Made by a program: the position numbers and the translations under genes
The notes under the pieces: model-generated
Told to the model about the DNA's origin: nothing
What the model saw: only the letters and a program-made list of their open reading frames with translations
Databases searched by the model: none
Assembly (NCBI GenBank): GCA_003427395.1
Contig: BFEA01000388.1
Coordinates: forward strand, 1,241,165 to 1,268,479
DNA: 27,315 bases
Origin: Chara braunii
Lineage: Eukaryota > Streptophyta > Charophyceae > Charales > Characeae
Direction of reading: 5' to 3'
Shown: positions 9,411 to 18,626 of the stretch, piece after piece
Numbering within the stretch: position 1 is the stretch's first letter
Layout of the letters: each line of letters opens with the position of its first letter

Positions 9411-10714
9411 TGAAACGGTTTCACCCAGTTGACCCGACATTTACGGACACTGAGATTCGATCCCTAGACCTGTGCCCGAACCCTGTACATTGACCCTGTG
9501 TGCTGAGTGAGATTCGATCCCTAGACCTACCCTGTACCCTGTACATAGACCCAATTATCTGTGTAGGACTCGATCCTTAGGTCTGTAGTTTAGAGGTTGA
9601 GTCTGTTACCGGTAGGCTTAGAACGGTCTGTCTATCGGTCTGTAGGTTCTACCTAAGTCCGTAGAGATTCTAGAAGTCTCTACCTAAGTCTACTGCAGGC
9701 CTAGAGTCTGTCTATCGGTCTGTAGGTTCTAGAAGTCCGTAGTTCCCTGTAGGCAGTTCAATCAGCAGGTACCACGTGAGGACTGCACGTGGGGAAAGGG
9801 GAAGGCCCATGCGTTCTGGAGAAGTCTCTAGAATACGCATTTTGGGGGCCTGCATCACGCGGTTTGGAGGCAGGACCGGGTACCTCCGAAGAAGTAAAAA
9901 TAAAGAGGCAGTGTCCAGCCATTGATTCATTCGCCTGTGAGCCATGTGGAAGAGCTGCTTTGGTATCTTGTGCGTGAAGGTCTGCAGGTGCCCGGAGAGG
10001 AAGTGGGCAGTGAGGAAGAAAGCGGCCATAGCTGGCCAGTGAGGAAGACACCGGCGGGCATAGCTAGAAGGAGGAGGACGAGGGCTGCACTAGCCGCCTG
10101 GTGGCTGACACAGACGGAGGGTAGAGAGTGTGTGTGCGTGTGTTGCGTGGACATTCAGGGTACATCCTCATACATGCGTGCACGAGGGACAGTGAGGCTG
10201 GTGGTGGAGACAGTGTTCGGCGGCCATAGCCTCAAGTTATACAGTTGCCTTGAACAGAGTTTAAGTGCATGTTCGTTGTTGATTTCTGAGTTGAATGAGT
10301 TTGGTTTTGGCATCAGTTCCTGCGTGTGCATGTAGGAAGCAAGTCTGAAGTCGAGTCTGATTGTTAACCAGCGCGTTGACCAAGACCGTTGACCAAGACC
10401 GTTGACCGACGAGTTGACCAAGACCGTTGACCGGAGCGTTGACCAAGTTGGAGCGAGAAGATGAATGGTACCATCTTTCCAAGCCCTGGCCTAGCCCTTA
10501 CCCCGTGGATGTGCACCTTCACCCTTGTACTTGCTGACATCGAGTTTGCCAGAGTCAGTCATATCTCCTTGTCACTTTTGTCCAGGTCAATAGGACTCTA
10601 TGGATGTGGTCGTAGAGCCGTGAGTCTAACCCGAGTAGTGAGTAGAAGTACCCTACATATAAGTTAACCTGGTGGGTTTACGTGTTGAGGCACGAAATCA
10701 CTGTTGATTGTGCA
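9411..10714 (+). mobile_element. 5' LTR (and possible leader) of Ty3/gypsy element
   Basis: 9411-10363 aligns colinearly with 15017-15950, which identifies it as an LTR. It opens TGAAACGG inside the palindrome GGTGAAACGGTTTCACC. The region shared by both copies stops at 10363, but no primer-binding site follows there. A PBS-like TATCAG followed by the gag ATG appears at 10716-10725, just after a TGCA at 10711-10714. Either the true LTR extends to about 10714 and the 3' copy is truncated, or 10364-10714 is leader with an unusual PBS. Subrepeats include GATTCGATCC twice (9454, 9511) and a diverged third (9568). Confidence 0.8.
10376..10444 (+). promoter_or_regulatory. Six-copy TTGACC (W-box-like) array
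   Basis: TTGACC begins at 10376, 10389, 10402, 10414, 10427 and 10439, so the period is 12-13 bp. TTGACC/T is the core bound by WRKY transcription factors in the green lineage. The array sits in the extended LTR or leader and is absent from the 3' copy. Regulatory function is inferred; it could be a simple minisatellite. Confidence 0.5.
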
Positions 10715-10722
10715 CTATCAGC
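10715..10722 (+). other. Primer-binding-site remnant (tentative)
   Basis: CTATCAGC directly before the gag ATG contains TATCAG, the core of the initiator-Met-tRNA PBS TGGTATCAGAGC common in plant LTR elements. Most of the site is altered. Confidence 0.35.
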
Positions 10723-11383
10723 ATGGTGAACCTCAGGTCCGAAACTAGCACCACCCCCTACAGCAAGGAGCAAGAAGAGAAGAATATTCAGGGACATTTC
10801 TTCGAGAAGAAGAATCAGCAGGGTATGACTTACAATGTTCTTAGCAGGAAGGCAGTCTCATTCGCCGCCCAAGCATCGTCAGTCACCAGGTTCTGGTACA
10901 AGGATTTGTCCAAGGGAAAAACATGGAAGGGGCGCACCATCTCCGACCAAATCAAGGCCAAAGATAGCTTGATACTAACAAGGTGGTGCAGACGAGGTTC
11001 CCTACGCGGACATTGAGTGGGGGCTCGAGGAGGAGGAAAGTGGCGCAGGTCAGGGGAGAACAAGGAATGGTCGGGCCCCAGGTGGCCGAGGACAGGGCGG
11101 CTAGGGGGTTGGTGGCAATGGGAACCGCCAAGCGGGAGGAAGGGGAGGTCCCCCGTCTAACCGTCCGCGTTCTAGTCGGTAACCCCCTAGACAGGGATGG
11201 TGGCACCCAGGCCGACCCGAGGGACGACCTTGGGAAGATCTGGGTATTGACAAGGAAGTATGGCAAGAGCGTATTAATAGATCTCAGTGCGTGTTCTGCG
11301 GGGACCCAGGCCACATTATAAAGTTTTGTCCTATATATAGGAGCCGTGTTGCTTCTGGGGCAGCAAAAGACAATCGCCGGTAG
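10723..11383 (+). pseudogene. gag: Ty3/gypsy gag, decayed
   Basis: Gag is the retrotransposon capsid/nucleocapsid protein that packages element RNA. The frame opens MVNLRSETSTTPYS, followed by a Lys/Glu-rich stretch. After a frame change near 10980-11015 it continues with a Gly/Arg-rich tract (about 11020-11170) and a perfect CX2CX4HX4C zinc knuckle, CVFCGDPGHIIKFC, at 11288-11329, ending at TAG 11381. At least two in-frame stops interrupt the Gly/Arg part. At about 220 codons it is shorter than usual Ty3 gag, so part of the capsid region may be deleted. Order and knuckle make the assignment firm; function is lost. Confidence 0.8.
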
Positions 11384-11649
11384 AGGTTGCAACTGCCCTA
11401 CCCGAGGAGTATGTGGATTTGAGCATGCGCGCGAAGTAGAGTCTCCCACTCCACATATCTCCATGGTAGAGGTTGTAGGTTGTCCGGAGACTGCTTGTGT
11501 TAGGGCCTCTCTAGACGCTTCCCTCACAGGCGAAGCCTGGGAACTGAAGGAGAGGAGGCAAGCCTGGGCCAAGATGAAGTAGGATGGTAAAGGACAACTA
11601 ATCCTCGAAGACGTAGAGATTTTTAGAGCTAGAGTAGGAGCCGTGATAA
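11384..11649 (+). other. Gag-protease linker, frames broken
   Basis: This is internal retrotransposon sequence between the zinc knuckle and the protease. All frames are interrupted, with short readable pieces such as EEYVDLSMRAK, and no domain can be assigned. Confidence 0.55.
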
Positions 11650-11983
11650 GACAGTCGGGCAACTAGAAGTTATATTATTCGTAAAGCGCTGAAAAAAGTT
11701 GAAGCTCAATCTGAAAGTTCAGCGATTAGCATAGCCTGTAGTCAACACCCTTGCAGACAACAGTAGGATGCGCGTCGATGAGTATGTTGAGGGGGTCCAC
11801 GCCTACTTTCACCTAGAGAAAGAAGGGAAGGTCGAGAAGGTACTACACTCTTTGACCCTCCTCGTAGAAGATGACCTCCCATTTGACATTGTATTAGGCA
11901 CAAACTGGGAAGAGGCAGCAGAAGCTACATTGCACCTTAGAGAGCATGAGTGCAGGCTCCCTAGTGCCTCAGGCGAAGTCTAG
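11650..11983 (+). pseudogene. Retropepsin-like aspartic protease, decayed
   Basis: The retroelement protease cleaves the Gag-Pol polyprotein. At 11650 the reading is DSRATRSYIIRKAL, matching the family DSGAT active site with Gly changed to Arg (CGG). After a one-base shift and a stop near 11732, the frame from 11768 runs MRVDEYVEGVHAYF to a C-terminal FDIVLGTNW, the counterpart of the family ILGMDW element. The aspartate remains, but the changed glycine and broken frame argue against activity. Identity rests on both ends of the domain and on its position between gag and RT. Confidence 0.7.
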
Positions 11984-12228
11984 CAAGTCCGCCTGTACCA
12001 TGAGTCTAGGGTAGATAACCCCCTTGCCCATTGCTGCCTCAATGCTCCTGCATTAGCTAGACTTGTGCGAAAGGAGCAGCTTGAAGAGCAGGTGTTCGTA
12101 GCCTACGTGAGGTCAGTGTTTGATAAGCCTAAGGAAGAAGAGAAGTTCCATCTTGCTAGTGCCAGTTCGCTAAAAGAGTACAAAGACTTGTCTGAAGCAC
12201 CTTCGGGAGCCGTCCCGGACCGATTCAA
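11984..12228 (+). other. Protease-RT linker
   Basis: Retrotransposon sequence with short broken frames; a readable piece (QLEEQVFVAYV-like, near 12078) is typical linker. No separate gene. Confidence 0.5.
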
Positions 12229-13710
12229 CACCACATAGAGATAGAACCTGGCAGTAGAACGTCTAAGGGGGCAGTCTACAGGATGTCTCCCAAGGAGCTA
12301 GAGGACCTTCGCAGGCAGTTAGACGAGCTCCTAGAGAAAGGATGGATAAGGCCTAGTTCGTCACCATTTGGCGCACCTGTTCTGTTTGTCCCAAAGAAAG
12401 AGGGAGAGTTGCGTATGTGCATAGACTACAAGGGACGGAACGCCATCACGATTAAGAATGCAGAGCCGCTGCCACGTATAGATGACTTGTTAGATCGAGT
12501 GCAGGGATGCAAGTATTTCTCAAAGATAGTTCTGAAGTCAGGCTACCATCAGATAGAGGTTCACCCTGACGATCAGTTCAAGACGGCGTTCATGGGCATT
12601 CTGAGTTCATAGTGATGTTGTTTGGACTAACTAATACACCGACCACATTTCAGTGCTGCATGAACGACTTGTTTAGGTCGTGGTTATATAGGTTCGTCGT
12701 AGTTTATTTAGACGATATCCTAGTGTTCAGCAAGACCCTTGAGGAGCATGAGGGCCATCTGCGGCAGATTTTAGGCAAGCTAAGAGAGTCTAACTTCAAG
12801 ATAAACCCGAAGAAGTGTGAATGGGCCGAGACAAAGGCCCTTTACCTAGGCCATGTACTAAACGGAGACGGTATTCAGCCTGAGGACAGTAAGATAGCAT
12901 CTATTAGAGATTGGCCGACCCTGCGGACGCTGACAGAGTTACACTCGTTCCTTGGATTGGCTAACTATTATAGGAAGTTCGTAAGGAACTTCTCCACGAT
13001 CGCTGCTCCCCTTCGTAGGTTACTGAAGAAAGAGACAATTTGGAAGTGGGACCAGGATTGCACCCCAACCTTCAAGAAACTAAAGAAGACTTTAGTAGAG
13101 TACCCTGTCCTCAAAGTTGTTGATCCGTCATTGCCATTTTTCATCACCACAGATGCTAGTGAGTATGGCATAGGCGCCGTTTGGCCGCAAGATGGCGGCA
13201 ATGGTTATAAACCCGTAGAGTTCATGTCAGTCAGGCTGCCCTCAAAAAAGGTAGCAGCATCGACATACGAGAGGGAACTCTACACTCTCAGGCATGACTG
13301 GGAGCACTATCTGCTTGGGCACTTCAAGGTATATTCAGATCATAAGACTCTTAGATGGCTAAAGACAGGCCAAGATGACGCCCAAATTAACCAGATGGGC
13401 TGCTGAGATAGACCAATTTGACTTCGAGTTGAAGCTTGTAAAAGGAACGTATAACGTGGTAGCTGATGCCCTGAGTAGAAGAGTTGATTACTTTGGCGCG
13501 ATAGTGCACTATCTAGACATAGGGGCCGATCTGCAGCAGAAGATCAGAGAGGCATATGCACAAGATCCGATTTATAGTGAGTTGTTGAAGAGGGTAAGGG
13601 AAGCCCTGACAGTGAGCCGCACTATCGAACAACGAACGGGCTATTGTTTGAGAAGACCAATGTCGCTGACAGATTGTGCGTTCCCAACAGTGAAGAGATC
13701 CGTAGTTTGA
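12229..13710 (+). pseudogene. pol: Ty3/gypsy reverse transcriptase-RNase H, decayed
   Basis: RT copies element RNA into DNA and RNase H removes the RNA. Readable order: HHIEIEPGSRTSKGAVYRM (12229), then SSPFGAPVLFVPKKEGELRM and ITIKNAEPLPRIDDLLDRV. Motif A is FSKIVLKSGYHQI, in which the catalytic Asp of the family (KIDLKSGYH) is Val (GTT, 12529-12531). A deletion with frameshift near 12590 leads to a stop at 12610. The next frame has MLFGLTNTP, the catalytic VVVYLDDIL (12705-12731), NYYRKF, and RNase H with TTDASEYGIGAV, TYERELYTL and KVYSDHKTLRWL. Another shift near 13375 precedes KLTRWAAEIDQFDFEL and NVVADALSRR. It belongs to one pol with the downstream integrase. Inactive. Confidence 0.93.
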
Positions 13711-14284
13711 TCTTAGGGGAATGCCATGGTTTAGAGGGATACTTCGGATGGCAAAAGACCTTAGCTAACCTGATGATGTCATACACGTGGCCAGGAATGA
13801 AAGCAGACTGCATAGAGTATGTGCGCAGCTGCAAGGTGTGCCGGCGTAATAAGACTACAATGAGAGCCCCTCTAGGTCTTCTTAGACCCTTGCCTATTCC
13901 GTCAGGACCCGGAGAGTCAGTTTCCATCGACTTCATGGATACTGGAGTCAGAAGTAGGCACGACAAGACTCAAGTCATGATCATAATCGACAGATTTAGT
14001 AAGTATGCAGTATTTGTTCCCCTGCCTTCAGAGACACGTACAAACTTAGTCATAAGTAAGTTTTTCGACTACTGGGTAAGCGAGCACGGTTTACCGTTGC
14101 CTATAGTTAGTGATAGAGACACACGGTTTACCAGTCAGAACTGGCAAGATCTTATGAAAGTATACGGATCCAAGCTATTGATGTCATCCGGCCGTCACCC
14201 AGAGACAAACGGCCAAACAGAGCAAATGAACAAGATCCTGCAGCAACTACTCGGGATGTATATTAGGTCAGATCAGGTAAACTA
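13644..14284 (+). pseudogene. pol: Retroviral-type integrase core, decayed
   Basis: The integrase inserts the cDNA into chromosomes. The frame, numbered from the Met at 13644, has a zinc-binding N-terminal domain with ECHGLEGYFGW (His28; the second His is replaced by Tyr33) and CKVC (Cys63, Cys66). The core keeps D,D-35-E: Asp96 in SIDFMD, Asp157 in IVSDRDTRFTS and Glu193 in GQTEQMN. A stop (TAG 14283) falls in the core's C-terminal helix region, where an intact element would read on. It overlaps the end of the previous frame, showing another shift near 13650. The lost zinc ligand and the stop indicate decay, although the catalytic triad survives. Confidence 0.9.
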
Positions 14285-14978
14285 GGATGAGATACTTCCC
14301 AAAGTGGCAAGTGCCTATGATAACAGTCTTCATCTAGCTACCTGCAGGACTCCTAATGAGCTACATAAGTCCTTTAGACCTAGGCGACCCTTTGAAGGAC
14401 TAAACCGGGACCAGATGCAGAGACTACCACCCGACACCCGAGAGTTTGCGTTACAGCACGACCAAGAAGTCGCTAAGGTCATTGACAATCTTAGGAAAGC
14501 TCAGCACCGGATGATAGAGCAAGCTAACAAGCACCACCGACCTTCACAGTTTCAGGTAGGCGATCTAGTTCGGGTCAAGTCAAAGGAGTTCACGCCAGAG
14601 GAAAATATCTCGCAGAAGCTCTTACCTGCGTACAGAGGACCGTGGCCTGTCCTAGAAGTCAAAGTAAGGAAAGACGGCCCATCATATACGATAGAGATTC
14701 CACCACACCTCCACACGTACCCGGTCTTCCATGCGTCCAAGTTGTTGCCTTGCACCACGTCCGATAGGCGTGGATGGTGCATAAGATCGCATAGTGGAAG
14801 AGGACGTGTCCAGGACAAGAGGTTGAGGTCGTCCACAAAACAGTATAAGATTAGGTTCGCATATCAGGAACCCGAGGACGACCGATGGTTTACTAGAACA
14901 AAGCTCTTAGAAACCGCTCCCGACATAGTACACGCTTATGAAAGAGAAAGAAAAAGTAAATGTCCTATCTTGAGTTAG
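14285..14978 (+). pseudogene. pol: Integrase C-terminus with chromodomain-like tail
   Basis: This continues the integrase after one stop codon. From the Met at 14304 there is a helical region (about residues 43-80), QFQVGDLVRV, then the GPY/F-type module YRGPWPVLEV with SYTIEIPPHLHTYPVFHASK. Residues about 180-213 (YKIRFAY, EDDRWF, LLETAPDIVHAYE) align in pattern with a chromodomain, YLVKWKGY...TWEP...APELV..YE. Chromodomain-bearing gypsy elements (chromoviruses) use it to guide insertion to marked chromatin. Here the usual aromatic-cage residues look replaced, so methyl-lysine binding is doubtful. It ends at TAG 14976. Confidence 0.8.
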
Positions 14979-15003
14979 AGTGTTCTCGGAGGACCTCGAA
15001 TTT

Positions 15004-15016
15004 AGGACGGAAGGAG
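15004..15016 (+). other. Polypurine tract
   Basis: AGGACGGAAGGAG, mostly purine, directly precedes the TGAAACGG start of the 3' LTR, as needed to prime plus-strand DNA synthesis. Confidence 0.7.
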
Positions 15017-15950
15017 TGAAACGGTTTCACCCAGTTGACCGGACATTTGCAGACACCGAGAGCCGATCCCTAGACCTGTGCCCGAACCCTGTACATTCAC
15101 CCTGTGTGCTGAGTGAGATTCGATCCCTAGACCTACCCTGTACCCTATACATAGACCCAATTATCTGTGTAGGACTCGATCCTTAGGTCTGTAGTTGAGA
15201 GGTTGAGTCTATTACCGGTAGGCTTAGAAAGGTCTGTTCTAGAAGTCTCTACCTAAGTCTACTGCAGGCCTAGAGTCTGTCTATTGGTCTGTAGGTTCTA
15301 GAAGTCCGTGGTTCCCTGTAGGCAGTCCAATCAGCAGGTACCAGGTGAGGGCTGCACGTGGGGAAAGGGGGAGGCCCACGCGTTCTGGAGAAGTCTCCAG
15401 AATACCCATTTTGAGGGCCTGCATCACGCGGTTTGGCCCAGGCCACGCGGGTTGGAGGCAGGACCGGGTACCTCCGAAGAAGTAAAAATAAAGAGGCAGT
15501 GTCCAGCCATTCATTCATTCACCTGTGAGCCATGCGGAAGAGCTGCCTTGGTATCTTGTGCGTGGACGTCTCCAGGTGCCCGGAGAGGAAGTGGGAAGGG
15601 AGGAAGATAGCGGCCATAGCTGGCCAGTGAGGAAGACACCGGCGGCCATAGCTAGAAGGAGGAGGACGACGGCGGCCATAACCGCCCAGCGGCTGACACA
15701 GACGGAGGGTGGAGAGTGTGTGTGCCTGTGTTGCGTGGACATTCAGGGTAGATCCTCGTACATGCGTGCATGAGGGAGAGTGAAGCTGGTCGTGGAGACT
15801 GTGTTCGGCGGCCATAGCCGCAAGTTGTACAGTTGCCTTGAACAGAGTTTAAGTGCATGTTTGTTGTTTATTCTGAGTTGAAAGAGTTGGGTTTTGGCAC
15901 CAGTTCGTGTGTGTGCATGTAGGAAGCAAGTCTGAAGTCGAGTCTGATTG
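15017..15950 (+). mobile_element. 3' LTR of Ty3/gypsy element
   Basis: Colinear with 9411-10363. Differences include point changes, absence of a ~37-base subrepeat present in the 5' copy near 9625-9665, and about 19 extra bases near 15437-15455. Similarity ends at CTGATTG (15950), followed by CA in this copy but TT in the 5' copy. The TTGACC array and about 350 bases present at the 5' end are missing. No target-site duplication can be defined. Confidence 0.85.
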
Positions 15951-16482
15951 CAAAGATGATGAAGATGGCATCCACCATAGCAAGGTAAGTACCTTTGGCG
16001 CTTCCCCACCCTAGTCCCCTTCTTCCTCCTCCTCCCACCTGAGCTCGTCCACCATAGCTAGGGTGGGGAGCTGGGCGCTCCTCTTTTTCCCCAATGCTAG
16101 ACTCAGCAGCGCTCCAACCAGCGCTCCAACAGCGTGACGTCCAAACTTGCACGCAGCAAATGAGGAGGAGCACTTCGTTCTTCCTGGAGTTATAGCGGCC
16201 AACTTGCCTCTTGGGCAGTGACTTCCAGGCCGCGCGGCCTCCACGCAACCGGTACCTCCTCCCCTTTGGAGGGAAACATCATTGCAGACTCTGATATCGC
16301 CCGTACTGGTCCTAGACTCCAGGGTTGTCACCCGGGGACCCCGGGGGCAAAGCCGGGGCCGGAATTTCACCCCCGGACCCCCTCCCGCGGGGGCGCCGAC
16401 CCCCGGACCCCGCTGAAGACCCCCGCGCCCGCCCGACCCCCGGCACCCCCGCGGGACCCCGGCCCCGGCACCCAGCACCCCG
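15951..16482. other. Non-coding, with inverted repeat and C-rich run
   Basis: A perfect 12-bp inverted repeat TCCCCACCCTAG lies at 16003-16014 and 16058-16069. A splice-donor-like AAGGTAAGT occurs near 15980-15988. From about 16319 the sequence is extremely C/G-rich with CCCCGGACCCC-like units up to the gap, a likely cause of sequencing failure (G-quadruplex-prone on the minus strand). Confidence 0.6.
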
Positions 16483-17313
16483 NNNNNNNNNNNNNNNNNN
16501 NNNNNNNNNNNNNNNNNNNNNNNNNNNNNNNNNNNNNNNNNNNNNNNNNNNNNNNNNNNNNNNNNNNNNNNNNNNNNNNNNNNNNNNNNNNNNNNNNNNN
16601 NNNNNNNNNNNNNNNNNNNNNNNNNNNNNNNNNNNNNNNNNNNNNNNNNNNNNNNNNNNNNNNNNNNNNNNNNNNNNNNNNNNNNNNNNNNNNNNNNNNN
16701 NNNNNNNNNNNNNNNNNNNNNNNNNNNNNNNNNNNNNNNNNNNNNNNNNNNNNNNNNNNNNNNNNNNNNNNNNNNNNNNNNNNNNNNNNNNNNNNNNNNN
16801 NNNNNNNNNNNNNNNNNNNNNNNNNNNNNNNNNNNNNNNNNNNNNNNNNNNNNNNNNNNNNNNNNNNNNNNNNNNNNNNNNNNNNNNNNNNNNNNNNNNN
16901 NNNNNNNNNNNNNNNNNNNNNNNNNNNNNNNNNNNNNNNNNNNNNNNNNNNNNNNNNNNNNNNNNNNNNNNNNNNNNNNNNNNNNNNNNNNNNNNNNNNN
17001 NNNNNNNNNNNNNNNNNNNNNNNNNNNNNNNNNNNNNNNNNNNNNNNNNNNNNNNNNNNNNNNNNNNNNNNNNNNNNNNNNNNNNNNNNNNNNNNNNNNN
17101 NNNNNNNNNNNNNNNNNNNNNNNNNNNNNNNNNNNNNNNNNNNNNNNNNNNNNNNNNNNNNNNNNNNNNNNNNNNNNNNNNNNNNNNNNNNNNNNNNNNN
17201 NNNNNNNNNNNNNNNNNNNNNNNNNNNNNNNNNNNNNNNNNNNNNNNNNNNNNNNNNNNNNNNNNNNNNNNNNNNNNNNNNNNNNNNNNNNNNNNNNNNN
17301 NNNNNNNNNNNNN
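16483..17313. other. Assembly gap (831 N)
   Basis: All bases are N. Any reading frame across it is meaningless. Confidence 1.
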
Positions 17314-17467
17314 AGAAGACAAAACATATGGCGATGTATGGTCCCATGTTCTAGCAGAGGATTCATTCCTCTGTTTCTTTTGTTTCTTTTTTTTTTTTTT
17401 TGTGGCCCTGGCCCCACTCGTCACCACTTGCAGAGAAGACAAAACATATGGCGATGTATGGTCCTAT
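17314..17467. repeat. 120-bp-spaced direct repeat next to the gap
   Basis: AGAAGACAAAACATATGGCG with the following GATGTATGGTCC occurs at 17314-17347 and again at 17434-17467, separated by T-rich DNA. A diverged inverted copy lies at about 18347-18391 (GCTAGAACATGG... to TTTGTCTTTT). Confidence 0.8.
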
Positions 17468-17860
17468 CTGCTACTTGAGTGTTTTTCCCCGCTGCTCTAA
17501 GTGTCGTGGGCCTACTCCCGCTACTTCAGTGTTTTCCCCGCTGCAACCCTCAATGTCAGGGCCACAGGTAAGTACCGGCCCTACGGGGGCTTTCAAGCAA
17601 GCAAGTGTCCTTGCGGGTCACACACACGCTCAAGCCGACAAGCACTCAGACAGGAACGCAGACCAGCAAGCACACACACACACACACACACACGGACTTC
17701 GAAAACTCAGCAGAAAGCGGGAATCTCAGCAAGGCATTCATTCCAGTGGCAAAACTCTGAAATCATCTGTGTTCTCAGTCCGTGTTTGGGCACGTCCTTA
17801 CAGAGAGGCATTTAAGCATTTGAGCAAAATATCCTGTGCCTCCGCTAGGTTGAAGCATAG
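17468..17860. other. Non-coding, with (CA)n
   Basis: A CA dinucleotide tract lies at about 17669-17692. Short frames carry no recognisable motif. Confidence 0.5.
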
Positions 17861-18013
17861 CATATCGGCCTTGCTCCCCTGCACAACACTCTACGTGATT
17901 TTGGACCCTTCCTGGACCCGATACATTGAAAATGCCCGACTCGTCGGAATGCACGTGGTCCACATAGTGTCCAAATGCATGTAGAGTGTTGTGTAGTGGA
18001 ACAAGGTCGTATG
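17861..18013. mobile_element. Foldback element / long imperfect hairpin
   Basis: Arms of about 55 bases (about 17861-17919 and 17956-18013) pair imperfectly. The core CACAACACTCTAC (17882-17894) is complemented exactly by GTAGAGTGTTGTG (17981-17993). Outward, CGGCCTTG pairs with CAAGGTCG. The spacer is about 36 bases. It is non-coding, so either a MITE-like foldback or a hairpin RNA source. Confidence 0.6.
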
Positions 18014-18075
18014 TGTCTTCAGCATCTTAGGAGAATCACCAGAACCCTCGAACTATTGGCGAGTGTCATGCACTC

Positions 18076-18150
18076 GCCGTATCACCCACTGGTACATACA
18101 GCGCACTGATTAATAGTAATGAGACCTAAGCTTGCGTTCAAACTTCTAAC
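18076..18150 (+). other. Possible tRNA-derived retroposon head
   Basis: ACTGGTACA resembles the second half of a box A, and TGCGTTCAAACTTC (about 18134-18147) resembles a T-arm/box B. The latter is also found on the minus strand near 22940-22955. Box A is poor, so this is tentative. Confidence 0.3.
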
Positions 18151-18246
18151 CCTGCTTTGATACAACAACAACACTAAAGGTTTTACTCCTTCAAAATACA
18201 CAAAGAAAAGGAAGAGGAAGAGTTGCTGAAAGTGTTTTAAGTACAA

Positions 18247-18297
18247 TAGTGGTTTGCAGTGCCTTTGTCGTAAGCCAGTGTACTTCAGAAGCTCTAG
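18247..18297 (+). repeat. Dispersed ~51-bp repeat, copy 1
   Basis: AGTGGTTTGCAGTGCCTTTG continuing to CAGAAGCTCTAG. Related copies lie at 18514-18564 and 19741-19790. Upstream purine-rich sequence is also similar for copies 1 and 2. Confidence 0.7.
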
Positions 18298-18513
18298 GGC
18301 CTCGCTCCTCTACTCTCCAAATGTGCAAAAAAAAGAGACTGATTCTTCCGCTAGAACATGGAAAGATACATCGACGTATTTTTTTGTCTTTTGTGAATGT
18401 GGAGAGTCATGGAGTGAGGCCCCCTAGAGGAAGAGAAGGGGAAGTACGAGAAAAGACAAGGAAAAGAAATGAGAAATGACGAGAAAGAGAAAAGATAAGC
18501 AAGAGTTGTAGAA

Positions 18514-18564
18514 CAGTGGTTGGCAGTGCCTTTGCAATGAGCATGGATATCGCAGAAGCTCTAG
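18514..18564 (+). repeat. Dispersed ~51-bp repeat, copy 2
   Basis: AGTGGTTGGCAGTGCCTTTG then ATGAGCATGGATAT and CAGAAGCTCTAG, 267 bases downstream of copy 1. Confidence 0.7.
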
Positions 18565-18626
18565 AGGAAGATGAGGGAAAGGAAGAGAAAGAAAAGGAAT
18601 GGCCTGTGAAAGAGTTTTTTATTGTT

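Noticed and set aside
16011-17500. Frames of 326-468 codons across the gap
   Set aside because: Most of their length is N; the coding ends are repeat and C-rich DNA.
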